Source: Clostridia bacterium
Lineage (GTDB): Bacteria; Bacillota; Clostridia; Christensenellales; Borkfalkiaceae
Reading direction: 5' to 3'
Assembly (NCBI GenBank): GCA_017505465.1
Contig: JAFVPE010000018.1
Coordinates: forward strand, 1-64,000
DNA: 64,000 nucleotides
Under the pieces are notes generated by a model that was not told the origin of the DNA, did no database searches, and saw only the letters and a list, made by a program, of their open reading frames with translations. Made by a program: the position numbers and the translations under genes. This document shows positions 50,113 through 57,961 of the stretch, in pieces. Every line of letters starts with the position of its first letter. The stretch's first letter is position 1.

Positions 50113-50823
50113 TCACTCTTTATGACAATGTTCGTAGTACCAACAACGGTAGGGTTTTTCGCACTGCTCCCCGACGGAAATATCAGGCATACAAGCCTCC
50201 TTTTTCTTGATTTTTCCAAGCTCAAACACACGTTGGCTCGCCGTCCACTCCACCCTTTTTGCTTCCTTGGACACGTCCGTGATCTTATAGCGGAAGCCGT
50301 TGCTTTCCAAGTATTCGTTGGTGGATTCGTAGGGATCGGCAGGGTAATTTTCTGGGGGAGTATCGCCCCGAAGAAGAAGCTTGGAAGCAAGTAAAGGAAT
50401 ACCGCACTTGCGCAAAATCAAGCGTTGAAAGCCAAGGTCGGTGATAAATTCTTGGCGCGCGGCGTAGGTATTCTTTACTTCGTAAAGAACGTATCCGTCG
50501 CCAACCTTTCGTAAAATATCGGCGGCGCAGTAGTTGCCGTACCAAGAAAACGCGGCTTCGCAGATGACTTCTTCGCCGCTTTCGATAAGCGCCTTCGTCT
50601 TTTCAAGCATAGCGGCAAAATCGAGCCGTCCGTCTTCCTTCAACGTGGTCGTTTCCACAAACGGGCCGAAGATGCCCATTGCGTTATCCCCGAAATCGTT
50701 TCCTGCGTCTAAGCGAGCCTGCACTTCGGGCGGAATGATTTTTAATTCGGGATTGTGTGCGTCCAACCACAACATTTTCTCGCATTGTAAGCCGCGCACG
50801 AAATCGGTTTTCGAAACAGCCAT
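50113..50823 (-). CDS. Stand-alone Cas4/RecB-like Fe-S PD-(D/E)XK nuclease
   Basis: From MAVSKTDFVRGLQCEK the protein is 236 aa. The nuclease core is visible as EAAFSWYGNYCAADIL (metal Asp), then YVLYEVKN (the E-x-K pair). One cysteine near the N terminus (Cys14) and three at the C terminus (EQCEKPYRCWYYEHC) form the four-cysteine pattern of the 4Fe-4S cluster in Cas4 and AddB. The N terminus resembles DUF2779 proteins, but the usual second domain is missing. No cas genes, CRISPR array or helicase are in the window. A DNA-processing or defence role is inference. Confidence 0.8.
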   Translation of the reverse strand: MAVSKTDFVRGLQCEKMLWLDAHNPELKIIPPEVQARLDAGNDFGDNAMGIFGPFVETTTLKEDGRLDFAAMLEKTKALIESGEEVICEAAFSWYGNYCAADILRKVGDGYVLYEVKNTYAARQEFITDLGFQRLILRKCGIPLLASKLLLRGDTPPENYPADPYESTNEYLESNGFRYKITDVSKEAKRVEWTASQRVFELGKIKKKEACMPDISVGEQCEKPYRCWYYEHCHKE

Positions 50824-50857
50824 AATAGCACCCCTTTCTTTTTTTGTTGATAAGATT

Positions 50858-50886
50858 ATTATACTCCCCGCGTTAAAATTTGTCAA
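50858..50886 (-). promoter_or_regulatory. Consensus promoter of the Fe-S nuclease gene
   Basis: On the minus strand: TTGACA, 17-bp spacer, TATAAT, 34 bp before the ATG. Confidence 0.85.
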
Positions 50887-50909
50887 GTGAAGAAAAAATG
50901 CTTCGGAGC

Positions 50910-50937
50910 TTGACAAAATTAGAATACGTGTTATAAT
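50910..50937 (+). promoter_or_regulatory. Promoter of the divergent membrane protein gene
   Basis: TTGACA, 16-bp spacer, TATAAT. It is back to back with the nuclease promoter. Confidence 0.8.
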
Positions 50938-50961
50938 AGAATATATACGGAGGGACGTACA

Positions 50962-51606
50962 ATGAAAGATATTAAAAAATTGGCAAAAATAGAAGGAATT
51001 ATCACGCTTGTCACGGCGGGGTTGCTTCTTTTTTCTATACTCTTCTTTTTCTTTTATGACGCAAATGCAATGGGTGTTGCGCCCAATCCCGATGAAGGTG
51101 CGGATTCCAACGCTCAACTCAGCTTTGGTATCGGCAGAGCCTTTCAATTAATTTTCATGGTTATAGGTTTTGGGATTGCGTGCGTGCCGACGGCAATTAT
51201 GTTGATTCTCGGCGGTGTGCAGCTTGGTATACATAACAAAAAGGGTGTTTCCCGTGTGTGCACGGTGCTTGCAATGATCTTCAAGCTTGTTGCGGCGGGC
51301 GCAATGTTTTGGAATTTGCTTTTCGTGTTCCAACCTTGGGTGCGGCTTTTCTCGAAGGTTTGGTACGTGTTCATTTTCTGTATGATGATCACGTCTTTTG
51401 CGTGGAGCATTGCGGTGCTTGTATTGCGCAAGAAAATTCTTGCGATGCCTTTGAAGGAAGTACATTCGGAAGAAGACAGTAAACCCGACGAAATGGTGAT
51501 TTATCCCGAAGGTCAAATGCCGCAAATCGAAGAGGAAGAAGTGGTGTTCTATCCCGAGGGCGCAGAGCAAGCGCAATTGCCGAGCGACCAAACGGAAGAA
51601 AATTAA
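50962..51606 (+). CDS. Hypothetical four-helix membrane protein with acidic tail
   Basis: The 214-aa protein has membrane helices near residues 13-33, 60-85, 98-120 and 130-150. The acidic tail repeats a short motif: VIYPEGQMPQIEEEEVVFYP with EGAEQ, giving two YPEG units. A CGGAGGG site precedes the ATG. It is divergent from the Fe-S nuclease and shares its promoter region. No family is recognised. Confidence 0.75.
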   Translation: MKDIKKLAKIEGIITLVTAGLLLFSILFFFFYDANAMGVAPNPDEGADSNAQLSFGIGRAFQLIFMVIGFGIACVPTAIMLILGGVQLGIHNKKGVSRVCTVLAMIFKLVAAGAMFWNLLFVFQPWVRLFSKVWYVFIFCMMITSFAWSIAVLVLRKKILAMPLKEVHSEEDSKPDEMVIYPEGQMPQIEEEEVVFYPEGAEQAQLPSDQTEEN

Positions 51607-51626
51607 AAATTGTTTGTAAAATAACG

Positions 51627-51655
51627 CCGCCGAGCGATTTTTCGCTCGGCGGCTT
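51627..51655. terminator. Bidirectional terminator between convergent genes
   Basis: GCCGCCGAGCG and CGCTCGGCGGC around ATTTTT. Confidence 0.88.
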
Positions 51656-51658
51656 TTC

Positions 51659-52366
51659 TTAATATTCTACGGTGACGGCAAGCTGCTCTTCCGTCTTGTT
51701 TTGCAAGGAATACAGTTCAAATTCACTGTCGATGTCAAATTCTTCCGCGGAATCGAAGGCGGCGAGCTTGGAAACGGAAACCTCATAAGCCGTCATAGTG
51801 CGGACGTCGCTTTCCGAAAGTTTCTTTTGGTATTCTCGGCTTTGAATCCGCCCCGAAATGGCAATTCTATCCCCAACGGTAAGATTTTTGACAAAGCGTG
51901 CATTTCTGCCCCAAGCGATGCAAGGGATGTAATCCGACTTATTATACGCGCGATTGACGGCGATGAGAACGTCCGCTATCTCGCGGTTGAAGGGAGTCGT
52001 GCGATACACGGGCGGCTTGCAAATGTAACCGCTAAGCACGATACTGTTCGGATTTTTGTCGGGCGTTTCTTCTAACAGTTCTCTCACAAAAACGGTGAGC
52101 ATCAATCGAGATTTCCCGTTTTCTAGCTTGTTGTAACTGCGGAACTGCCCGATGGCGCAAATGGGCTTGCCCTTTCCGAGCATTCCCCCTTGAATCAACC
52201 GTTCGGAAACGGTAATCGGCAGAATGTCCGCCTGCCCCGAGAGCCGCATTACCTTGACGAAAAATTCGTAAAAGCCCTCCCCGTACACCTCGTGAGAAAA
52301 CGTTGCGTCACTCACGATTTCACCTGCGACGTAAACCCTATTGTTTTTGTCTGTTACGTAGTTCAT
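51659..52366 (-). CDS. Double OB-fold single-stranded DNA-binding-like protein
   Basis: The 235-aa protein appears to contain two OB folds. The first is RVYVAGEIVSDATFSHEVYG through RSYNKLENGKSRLMLTVFVR. The second is SIVLSGYICKPPVYRTTPFN, then EIADVLIAVNRAYNKSDYIP and VGDRIAISGRIQSREY, which is clearly SSB-like. The acidic-tipped C-terminal tail of canonical SSB is absent. This short double-OB type occurs in Clostridia as an SSB-family protein beside the true SSB. AGGAGG precedes the ATG. Confidence 0.8.
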   Translation of the reverse strand: MNYVTDKNNRVYVAGEIVSDATFSHEVYGEGFYEFFVKVMRLSGQADILPITVSERLIQGGMLGKGKPICAIGQFRSYNKLENGKSRLMLTVFVRELLEETPDKNPNSIVLSGYICKPPVYRTTPFNREIADVLIAVNRAYNKSDYIPCIAWGRNARFVKNLTVGDRIAISGRIQSREYQKKLSESDVRTMTAYEVSVSKLAAFDSAEEFDIDSEFELYSLQNKTEEQLAVTVEY

Positions 52367-52385
52367 GATAACCTCCTATTGTTTA

Positions 52386-52409
52386 AAAACGACGTATATA
52401 CGTCGCATT
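52386..52409 (-). terminator. Palindromic terminator, probably of pdaB
   Basis: CGACGTATATACGTCG (52390-52405) is a perfect 16-bp palindrome, followed on the minus strand by TTTTTAAAC. It lies between pdaB and the next minus-strand gene, so it could also act as an attenuator of that gene. Confidence 0.65.
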
Positions 52410-52480
52410 TCTTCGTTGTACTTGCGTTTTCCCTTGCTCACGTACGCCAAGTACGCTCCCTGCGGGAAATCCGCGTCCGT
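52410..52480 (-). repeat. Diverged copy of the 3-kb hairpin repeat
   Basis: TTTTCCCTTGCTCACGTACG through CTGCGGGAAAT aligns with the minus strand of the units at 2963-3254. The central hairpin is CGTAC-N5-GTACG here instead of GTGTAC-N5-GTACAC, so the stem pairs changed together. Confidence 0.65.
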
Positions 52481-52531
52481 CAAGCATGCCCACGTACGCC
52501 AAGCAGACTTCTAAAAGACGGCAACGGCAAA

Positions 52532-53320
52532 TCAATTAGAATGCTGTCTGCCATTGTGGTCGATGGTGTAATTTTCCTTATAAATCAACTCGCTAATGGG
52601 AACGAATTTATACCCTCGATTTTTCAACGTAGAGAAAATCAAAGGGAGTGCTTCGGCGGTGTGCAAGCCGTTGTTGTGACAAAGGATAATCGAGCCGTTT
52701 TTCACGCCGTTTATAATTCGCATGGCGATTTCCGTTCCCGATAAATTCTTCCAATCCAAGGAATCCACGTCCCATTGAATGGGGTAAAGCCCCATCTTTC
52801 CACAAGTGTCGATAAGCAAATTGTTGTAATCCCCGTAGGGCGGACGAAAAAGGGTAACCTTTTTTCCTGTGAGCCGTTCGATGGCTGCGGAAGAAGTGGT
52901 TAACTCATCGCGGATTTCTTCTTCTGCAAGCTTGCTCATATATGGGTGTGTGCGGCTGTGTGTGCCTATTTCGTGTCCTGCGTCCACAATCTTTTTAACG
53001 TAGTCGGGATACTTTTCCACCCAAAACTGCACGGCAAAAAAGGTGCATTTTACGTCATTTTGTTCCATAATTTGCAGCAGCGTATCCGTATACTCGACGC
53101 CCCAGGCGCAATCAAAGCTAATCGCCACCTTCTTTTCATCCGTTTCTACGGAATAAATGGGCAAAGAACGGCTTAAACTCGTACCTGCCCCCGTCATGTT
53201 ATCATTTTCCGCTTGATATTGCACACAGTATGCAATCGTGGAAACAATCAAAAAGATAGCCCCTAAAGCGGCGGCGGCAAAGACAAAAGCAGGGGAAAAT
53301 CGTTTCGTGCGTATACGCAT
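52532..53320 (-). CDS. pdaB: PdaB-like polysaccharide deacetylase
   Basis: From MRIRTKRFSPAF the protein is 262 aa with one N-terminal membrane helix (about residues 12-35). NodB motifs are present: VAISFDCAWG (motif 1), HEIGTHSRTHPYM (HSxxH, motif 2), LFRPPYGDYN (motif 3) and IILCHNN (motif 5). In sporeformers PdaB-type enzymes act late in spore cortex formation. A dispersed element at 53173-53192 encodes TGAGTSL in the linker between membrane helix and catalytic domain. GGAG lies 8 nt before the chosen ATG. Confidence 0.88.
   Translation of the reverse strand: MRIRTKRFSPAFVFAAAALGAIFLIVSTIAYCVQYQAENDNMTGAGTSLSRSLPIYSVETDEKKVAISFDCAWGVEYTDTLLQIMEQNDVKCTFFAVQFWVEKYPDYVKKIVDAGHEIGTHSRTHPYMSKLAEEEIRDELTTSSAAIERLTGKKVTLFRPPYGDYNNLLIDTCGKMGLYPIQWDVDSLDWKNLSGTEIAMRIINGVKNGSIILCHNNGLHTAEALPLIFSTLKNRGYKFVPISELIYKENYTIDHNGRQHSN
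53173..53192 (+). repeat. Dispersed short element, CCTGCCCCC type, inside pdaB
   Basis: TTAAACTCGTACCTGCCCCC; on the minus strand it codes GAGTSL in the linker. Confidence 0.7.
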
Positions 53321-53488
53321 AGGGTAACTCCATAGTAACACGGGATAAAAGGGAATATTTCGGGAAAAAATTAGAAGTTTTGTCTAATTTTGTAAAAAAT
53401 GAAACGCTCTTGAAAAAACGGGACGGTATAACTTTATTCTTATCCTCTGTCAAATATACCGAAATGAGAAAATTCCCCCAAGAAACGG

Positions 53489-53517
53489 TTTACTTTTTTA
53501 ATGAAACTGTGTATAAT
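53489..53517 (+). promoter_or_regulatory. Promoter of the 84-aa gene, Lrp gene and possibly the aminotransferase
   Basis: TTTACT, 17-bp spacer, TATAAT, followed by AAGGAG and the first ATG. Confidence 0.7.
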
Positions 53518-53544
53518 ATTCATATACCATAAGGAGCGTGAGCT

Positions 53545-53799
53545 ATGAGAATTTGGGCGAAGCTGATGACAAACGGTCATATCAAAAAACAGTTCGTATA
53601 TGAAAACACGGAAAAATTGACCTATTCGCACTTTTTCGAATATCTCACGGACATTTGCCACGAGCTCGATATTCCCACGCCCGTTTTGACGAAAACGCAC
53701 ATCTTCAACTACGCGAAATTCAACCATGTGAAGTTCCCTGCGCGCGATTTCGTGGAGCATTTGGGTTACGACTATTTATTCTTAGAAAATATACTGTAA
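53545..53799 (+). CDS. Conserved small hypothetical protein
   Basis: The 84-aa protein starts MRIWAKLMTNGHIKKQFVYE. It has a compact aromatic-rich body (YSHFFEYLTDICHELDIPTP, FNYAKFNHVKFPARDFVEHL) and no membrane segment. It looks like a folded globular protein of the kind conserved in Clostridia, but no function is known to me. AAGGAG precedes the ATG. It is the first gene of a unit with the Lrp regulator 12 bp downstream. Confidence 0.75.
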   Translation: MRIWAKLMTNGHIKKQFVYENTEKLTYSHFFEYLTDICHELDIPTPVLTKTHIFNYAKFNHVKFPARDFVEHLGYDYLFLENIL

Positions 53800-53811
53800 G
53801 CGGAGGAAATT

Positions 53812-54300
53812 ATGACGGCATTTGAAAAAGAAATTCTTGATATTTTGAAAGAAGACGCGCGCATTCCCGCAAGCAAGATTGCGGCGATGTTATCCGTGGA
53901 CGAAGCGCAAGTAAAGGCGTGTATCGCCGATATGGAAAAGAGTGGCTTACTCGTAAAATACACCGCTATCGTCAACAGCGAAAAGGCGGAAGACGCCGTT
54001 GTGGAAGCGCTTATCGAAGTGAAGGTAACGCCCAAAAAGAAGGAAGGCTTCGACGGGATTGCAAAGCAAATCGCCGCTTTTCCCGAAGTGAAAGCGGTAT
54101 ATCTTATGAGCGGTGCGTACGATCTTGCGGTGTTTATTGAAGATAAGACCTTGCAGCAGGTTTCCCGCTTCGTTTCCGAGCGTATTTCCACCTTCGACGG
54201 CGTTCTTTCGACGGCGACGCACTTCATTTTGAAGAAATATAAAATTGAAGGCACGTTGACGGAAAAGGAAGACGTTGACCACAGACAAATCATTGTTTAA
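53812..54300 (+). CDS. Lrp/AsnC-family transcriptional regulator
   Basis: The 162-aa protein has an N-terminal HTH (ILKEDARIPASKIAAMLSVD, VKACIADMEKSGLLVKYTAI) and a C-terminal RAM/AsnC domain (VEALIEVKVTPKKKEGFDGI, VKAVYLMSGAYDLAVFIEDK). This family senses amino acids. The aminotransferase gene follows, and in Clostridia the pair is commonly adjacent, so it probably controls that gene. AGCGGAGG precedes the ATG. Confidence 0.92.
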   Translation: MTAFEKEILDILKEDARIPASKIAAMLSVDEAQVKACIADMEKSGLLVKYTAIVNSEKAEDAVVEALIEVKVTPKKKEGFDGIAKQIAAFPEVKAVYLMSGAYDLAVFIEDKTLQQVSRFVSERISTFDGVLSTATHFILKKYKIEGTLTEKEDVDHRQIIV

Positions 54301-54304
54301 TGCG

Positions 54305-54334
54305 TTCAACGCGTACATGGTATGCCCATTTTTA
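54305..54334 (+). repeat. Dispersed short element, long form
   Basis: TTCAACGCGTACATGG followed by TATGCCCATTTTTA, in the 51-bp gap between the Lrp and aminotransferase genes. Confidence 0.8.
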
Positions 54335-54351
54335 GTTTTTAGGTAAAAAAT

Positions 54352-55524
54352 ATGCGTGATTTTGTCAATCAAAAAGCCAAAATGATACAGCCGAGCGGTA
54401 TCCGTAAATTCTTTGATATCGTATCGGTGACCGAGGGCGCGATTTCGCTTGGTGTGGGCGAGCCCGATTTCGTCACGCCTTGGAAGGTGCGCTCTGCGGC
54501 GATTACGTCCTTGCAAAGGGGCTATACGCAATACACGGGAAACCGTGGTTTGCCGCAACTCCGCGAGTTGATTTCGAGATATTTGTTGGAGCGTTTTGCT
54601 TTGGAGTACGATCCCAACCGCATTCTTGTGACGGTAGGCGGCAGTGAAGCAATCGACCTTGCGCTCCGCGCTTGCGTAGAGCACGGCGAAGAAGTGCTTA
54701 TCCCCGATCCTGCGTACGTTTCCTACTCCCCTCTCGTTGCGATGGCGGACGGCGTTCCCGTGCACGTAGAGTGCCACGAAGAAGATAACTTCATTTTGAA
54801 GCCCGAGTATCTTGAAAAGGTGATTACCCCCAAGACGAAGGCGATTATTCTCACCTACCCCAACAACCCTACGGGCGCGATTATGACGGAAGACGAGTTG
54901 AAAGCAATCGCTACCGTCATTGAAAAGCACGATTTGCTCGTAATTGCAGATGAAATTTATGCGGAGCTCACCTACGGTAGAAAGCACGCGTCGATTGCGA
55001 CGCTTCCTAGAATGAAGGAGCGCACTGTGTATATCGGCGGCTTTTCCAAGGCGTTTGCAATGACCGGTTGGCGCATGGGCTTCGTTTGTGCGCCTGCGGA
55101 TATCGACGAAGCGATGTTCAAAATTCATCAATATGCGATTATGTGCGCCCCGACGATGTCGCAGTATGCGGCAATCGAAGCTTTGAAGGACGGCTTTTCC
55201 GATAATTTCGCGACGGTGGAAGAGATGCGCGATTCCTACGATAAGCGCCGTAAGTTCGTTCTGCACTCCTTGAAGGAAATCGGCTTGCACTGCTTTGAGC
55301 CGCAAGGCGCATTTTACGCTTTCCCTTCCGTCAAGGGAACGGGTATGAACGGCGAGGAATTTGCCAACGAATTGTTGGCAAGCAAGAAGGTGGCAATTGT
55401 TCCCGGCAGCGCATTTGGGCGGTTTGGGGAAAACAACACCCGTATTTCGTATGCAACGAGTATGACCGCCCTTTCCGAGGCGTTTGATAGAATGCAGGAT
55501 TTTGTTAATACAATTAAAAAATAA
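54352..55524 (+). CDS. Class I/II PLP-dependent aminotransferase
   Basis: The 390-aa fold-type I enzyme has SLGVGEPDFVTPWKVR at the start, ILVTVGGSEAIDLALRA (phosphate-binding helix) and LTYPNNPTGAIM. The PLP region continues with VIADEIYAELTYG, the Schiff-base lysine in GGFSKAFAMTGWRMGF and a C-terminal arginine in NNTRISYA. It is closest to aspartate/aromatic-type aminotransferases paired with Lrp regulators in Clostridia (PatA-like). The exact amino acid substrate is not predictable. No strong ribosome site is seen. Confidence 0.92.
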   Translation: MRDFVNQKAKMIQPSGIRKFFDIVSVTEGAISLGVGEPDFVTPWKVRSAAITSLQRGYTQYTGNRGLPQLRELISRYLLERFALEYDPNRILVTVGGSEAIDLALRACVEHGEEVLIPDPAYVSYSPLVAMADGVPVHVECHEEDNFILKPEYLEKVITPKTKAIILTYPNNPTGAIMTEDELKAIATVIEKHDLLVIADEIYAELTYGRKHASIATLPRMKERTVYIGGFSKAFAMTGWRMGFVCAPADIDEAMFKIHQYAIMCAPTMSQYAAIEALKDGFSDNFATVEEMRDSYDKRRKFVLHSLKEIGLHCFEPQGAFYAFPSVKGTGMNGEEFANELLASKKVAIVPGSAFGRFGENNTRISYATSMTALSEAFDRMQDFVNTIKK

Positions 55525-55584
55525 AATCCCTTTGAAAAGCTTGTGAAAAAGACTTGAAAATCTTTGTAAAGCTCTCAAAAATCA

Positions 55585-55668
55585 TTGACAAAGGGAATAA
55601 AATAAGATATAATGTAGGCAATAAATGACACACCGTGGCTCGTAAAAAAGTCACGGTGGTATTTTTGG
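55585..55668 (+). promoter_or_regulatory. Promoter and terminator-like leader of greA
   Basis: TTGACA (55585), 17-bp spacer, TATAAT (55608-55613). The early leader then forms CACCGTG...CACGGTG (55631-55658) followed by GTATTTTT. This resembles an attenuator about 115 nt before greA. Confidence 0.65.
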
Positions 55669-55782
55669 CGTTCCGCAAAAGGGCGGTTTTTTTGTGTGTT
55701 TTTGCAAGGTTAGGGGTTCGTAAAACACGGAAAAAACGACGGGAAACCACTCAATAAAACAAGCGGAATAGGAGGAGTATTA

Positions 55783-56253
55783 ATGTCTGAACAGCAGTTT
55801 GAAATGACCCAAAAAGGCTACGATGAAGCAGTTGAACGTTTGAAGTATTTACAGACGGTAAAACGTCAAGAAATCGTGGAACGTATTTCGGAAGCAAGAA
55901 GCCACGGCGACCTTTCCGAGAATGCAGAGTACGACGCAGCTCGTAACGAACAAGCGGCAAACGAAGGCGAAATTGCAGAGCTTGACTACAAAATCAAGAA
56001 TGCAAAGATTATCGAATTGATCGCGGATACGTCTTACGTACACATCGGGTCGAAGGTAAAGGTCTACGACGAAGAATTGGACGAAGAAGACGTCTATGAA
56101 ATCACGGGCTCGACGGAATCCAACGCAATGGAAAACAAAATTTCCAACGAATCCCCTGTCGGCAAAGCACTTTTGAAGCACAAAAAGGGCGAAACGGTAA
56201 AGGTTATGGCGCCCGACGGCGAATACAAATTGACGATTAAGGAAATTTTCTAA
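55783..56253 (+). CDS. greA: Transcription elongation factor GreA
   Basis: The 156-aa protein has the N-terminal coiled coil (GYDEAVERLKYLQTVKRQEI, EARSHGDLSENAEYDAARNE with the tip acidic pair). The C-terminal FKBP-like domain includes NKISNESPVGKALLKHKKGE. It rescues backtracked RNA polymerase by stimulating transcript cleavage. AGGAGG precedes the ATG. It is followed by lysS, the usual Firmicutes order. Confidence 0.96.
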   Translation: MSEQQFEMTQKGYDEAVERLKYLQTVKRQEIVERISEARSHGDLSENAEYDAARNEQAANEGEIAELDYKIKNAKIIELIADTSYVHIGSKVKVYDEELDEEDVYEITGSTESNAMENKISNESPVGKALLKHKKGETVKVMAPDGEYKLTIKEIF

Positions 56254-56289
56254 TTATTTGCTGCGTTGCAAGCAAAACAGAGGTTGAAA

Positions 56290-57804
56290 ATGCAAGAAAA
56301 TAAGAACGTAAACGCGCCTGCAAACGGCGTATCGGAAGAAGAACAGCTCATCGAGCAGGCGAGAATCCGCCGTGAAAAGCTCGCAAAGCTCGTTTCTGAA
56401 GGGAAAAATCCCTATGAACAAGTAAAATATCCCGTAGACGCGGATTCCGCTACCATTAAAGCGAACTATGAAGCGTATGAAGGGAAGACGGTTGTAATGG
56501 CAGGCCGTATGATGTCCCGTCGTATTATGGGTAAGGCGTCCTTCTCGCATATTGCGGACAGAAGCGGCTCTATCCAAATTTACGTTACCCGTCAAGACAT
56601 TGGCGAGGAAAATTACACGTCCTACAAAAAGGACTACGATATCGGCGATATCTTTGGTTTTAAGGGTTTTGTATTCAAGACGCAAACGGGTGAAATTTCC
56701 GTACACGTTTCGGAAATCACCTTACTCACGAAATCCCTTTTGCCTTTGCCTGAAAAATACAACGGCTTGCAAGACAAGGATATGAAGTATCGCTTGCGCC
56801 ACATCGACCTTATTATGAATAAGGACGTGCAAGAAACCTTCCGTAAGCGTTCGCTTATTTTGAAGGAAATCCGCAACTATCTCGACAATCGTGGGTATCT
56901 TGAAGTGGATACGCCCACCCTTTTGCCGATTGAAATCGGTGCGGACGCAAGACCTTTCAAGACGCATCACAACGCGCTCGACCTTGATATGTATATGCGT
57001 ATCGAAACGGAGCTCTTCTTGAAGCGCTTGATCGTTGGCGGTATGGACAAAGTGTACGAAGTGGGCAGAATCTTCCGTAACGAAGGTATGGACGCTTACC
57101 ACAACCCCGAATTTACCACCATCGAAATGTACGAAGCGTATAGCGACTACATTATGATGATGGATATGATCGAAGATCTCTACAAAACGGTTACGCTCAA
57201 GGTTTGCGGAACGCTGGATATCACCTATCAAGGCACGGAAATTCACATGGGCGATTGGACGAGATTGACGATGGCGGAAGCGGTTAAGAAATATGCCGGC
57301 GTGGATTACAACGATTGGGCTACGGACGAGGATGCAAGAGCGGCGGCAAAATCGCTCGGTGTAGAGCTTGAACACGAAAACGCAACGAAGGGTTGGGTGC
57401 TTATCGAACTTTTCGACGCATTCGTAGAAGACAAGCTTATTCAACCTACCGTTATCTACGATTATCCCGTAGAAAATTCTCCGCTTGCAAAGCGCAAGCC
57501 TTCCAACCCTGCGTTCACCGAACGTTTTGAATACTTCATTTGCGGCCACGAATACGGCAACGCATTCTCGGAGTTGAACGATCCCATCGATCAAAAGCAA
57601 CGTATGGTGAAGCAAGTGGAAGCAAAACGCGCGAAGGGCAACAACGACGCGCAGGTAGACGAAGATTTCATCAATGCGCTTGAATACGGTTTGCCCCCCA
57701 CAGGCGGTTTGGGTATGGGACTTGACCGTTTCGTAATGCTTCTTACCGATAGCTCTACGATTCGTGACGTTATTCTCTTCCCCACAATGAAACCTAAAAA
57801 ATAA
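56290..57804 (+). CDS. lysS: Lysyl-tRNA synthetase, class II
   Basis: From MQENKNVNAP the protein is 504 aa. The OB-fold anticodon domain includes VVMAGRMMSRRIMGKASF. Class II motifs follow: motif 2 VYEVGRIFRNEGMDAYHNPE and motif 3 GLGMGLDRFVML. It charges tRNA-Lys. ATG at 56290 is favoured by AGAGG 7 nt upstream; a TTG at 56266 is the alternative. It follows greA closely and no T-box leader is seen. Confidence 0.97.
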   Translation: MQENKNVNAPANGVSEEEQLIEQARIRREKLAKLVSEGKNPYEQVKYPVDADSATIKANYEAYEGKTVVMAGRMMSRRIMGKASFSHIADRSGSIQIYVTRQDIGEENYTSYKKDYDIGDIFGFKGFVFKTQTGEISVHVSEITLLTKSLLPLPEKYNGLQDKDMKYRLRHIDLIMNKDVQETFRKRSLILKEIRNYLDNRGYLEVDTPTLLPIEIGADARPFKTHHNALDLDMYMRIETELFLKRLIVGGMDKVYEVGRIFRNEGMDAYHNPEFTTIEMYEAYSDYIMMMDMIEDLYKTVTLKVCGTLDITYQGTEIHMGDWTRLTMAEAVKKYAGVDYNDWATDEDARAAAKSLGVELEHENATKGWVLIELFDAFVEDKLIQPTVIYDYPVENSPLAKRKPSNPAFTERFEYFICGHEYGNAFSELNDPIDQKQRMVKQVEAKRAKGNNDAQVDEDFINALEYGLPPTGGLGMGLDRFVMLLTDSSTIRDVILFPTMKPKK

Positions 57805-57883
57805 TAATCACCGCTTGGGCGGCGAAAACGCCGCTCGACATCGGGTGTGAATAATTATAAAAATATACGGGCGGTTATAAGAA

Positions 57884-57900
57884 TGAACTCATACCTGCCC
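57884..57900 (+). repeat. Dispersed short element, CCTGCCC type
   Basis: TGAACTCATACCTGCCC, intergenic, after lysS. Confidence 0.6.
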
Positions 57901-57961
57901 ATATCTTATGATAAGAATTTATTCGTTTATTCAATAAACGGATAATAAAGCGGAGAAGGCG

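Noticed and set aside
53947..55578. 543-codon open frame on the minus strand
   Set aside because: It is antisense to the Lrp and aminotransferase genes, both well supported.
57805..57961. Possible riboswitch or T-box around lysS and the following gene
   Set aside because: No specifier stem, T-box sequence or conserved aptamer core could be recognised.
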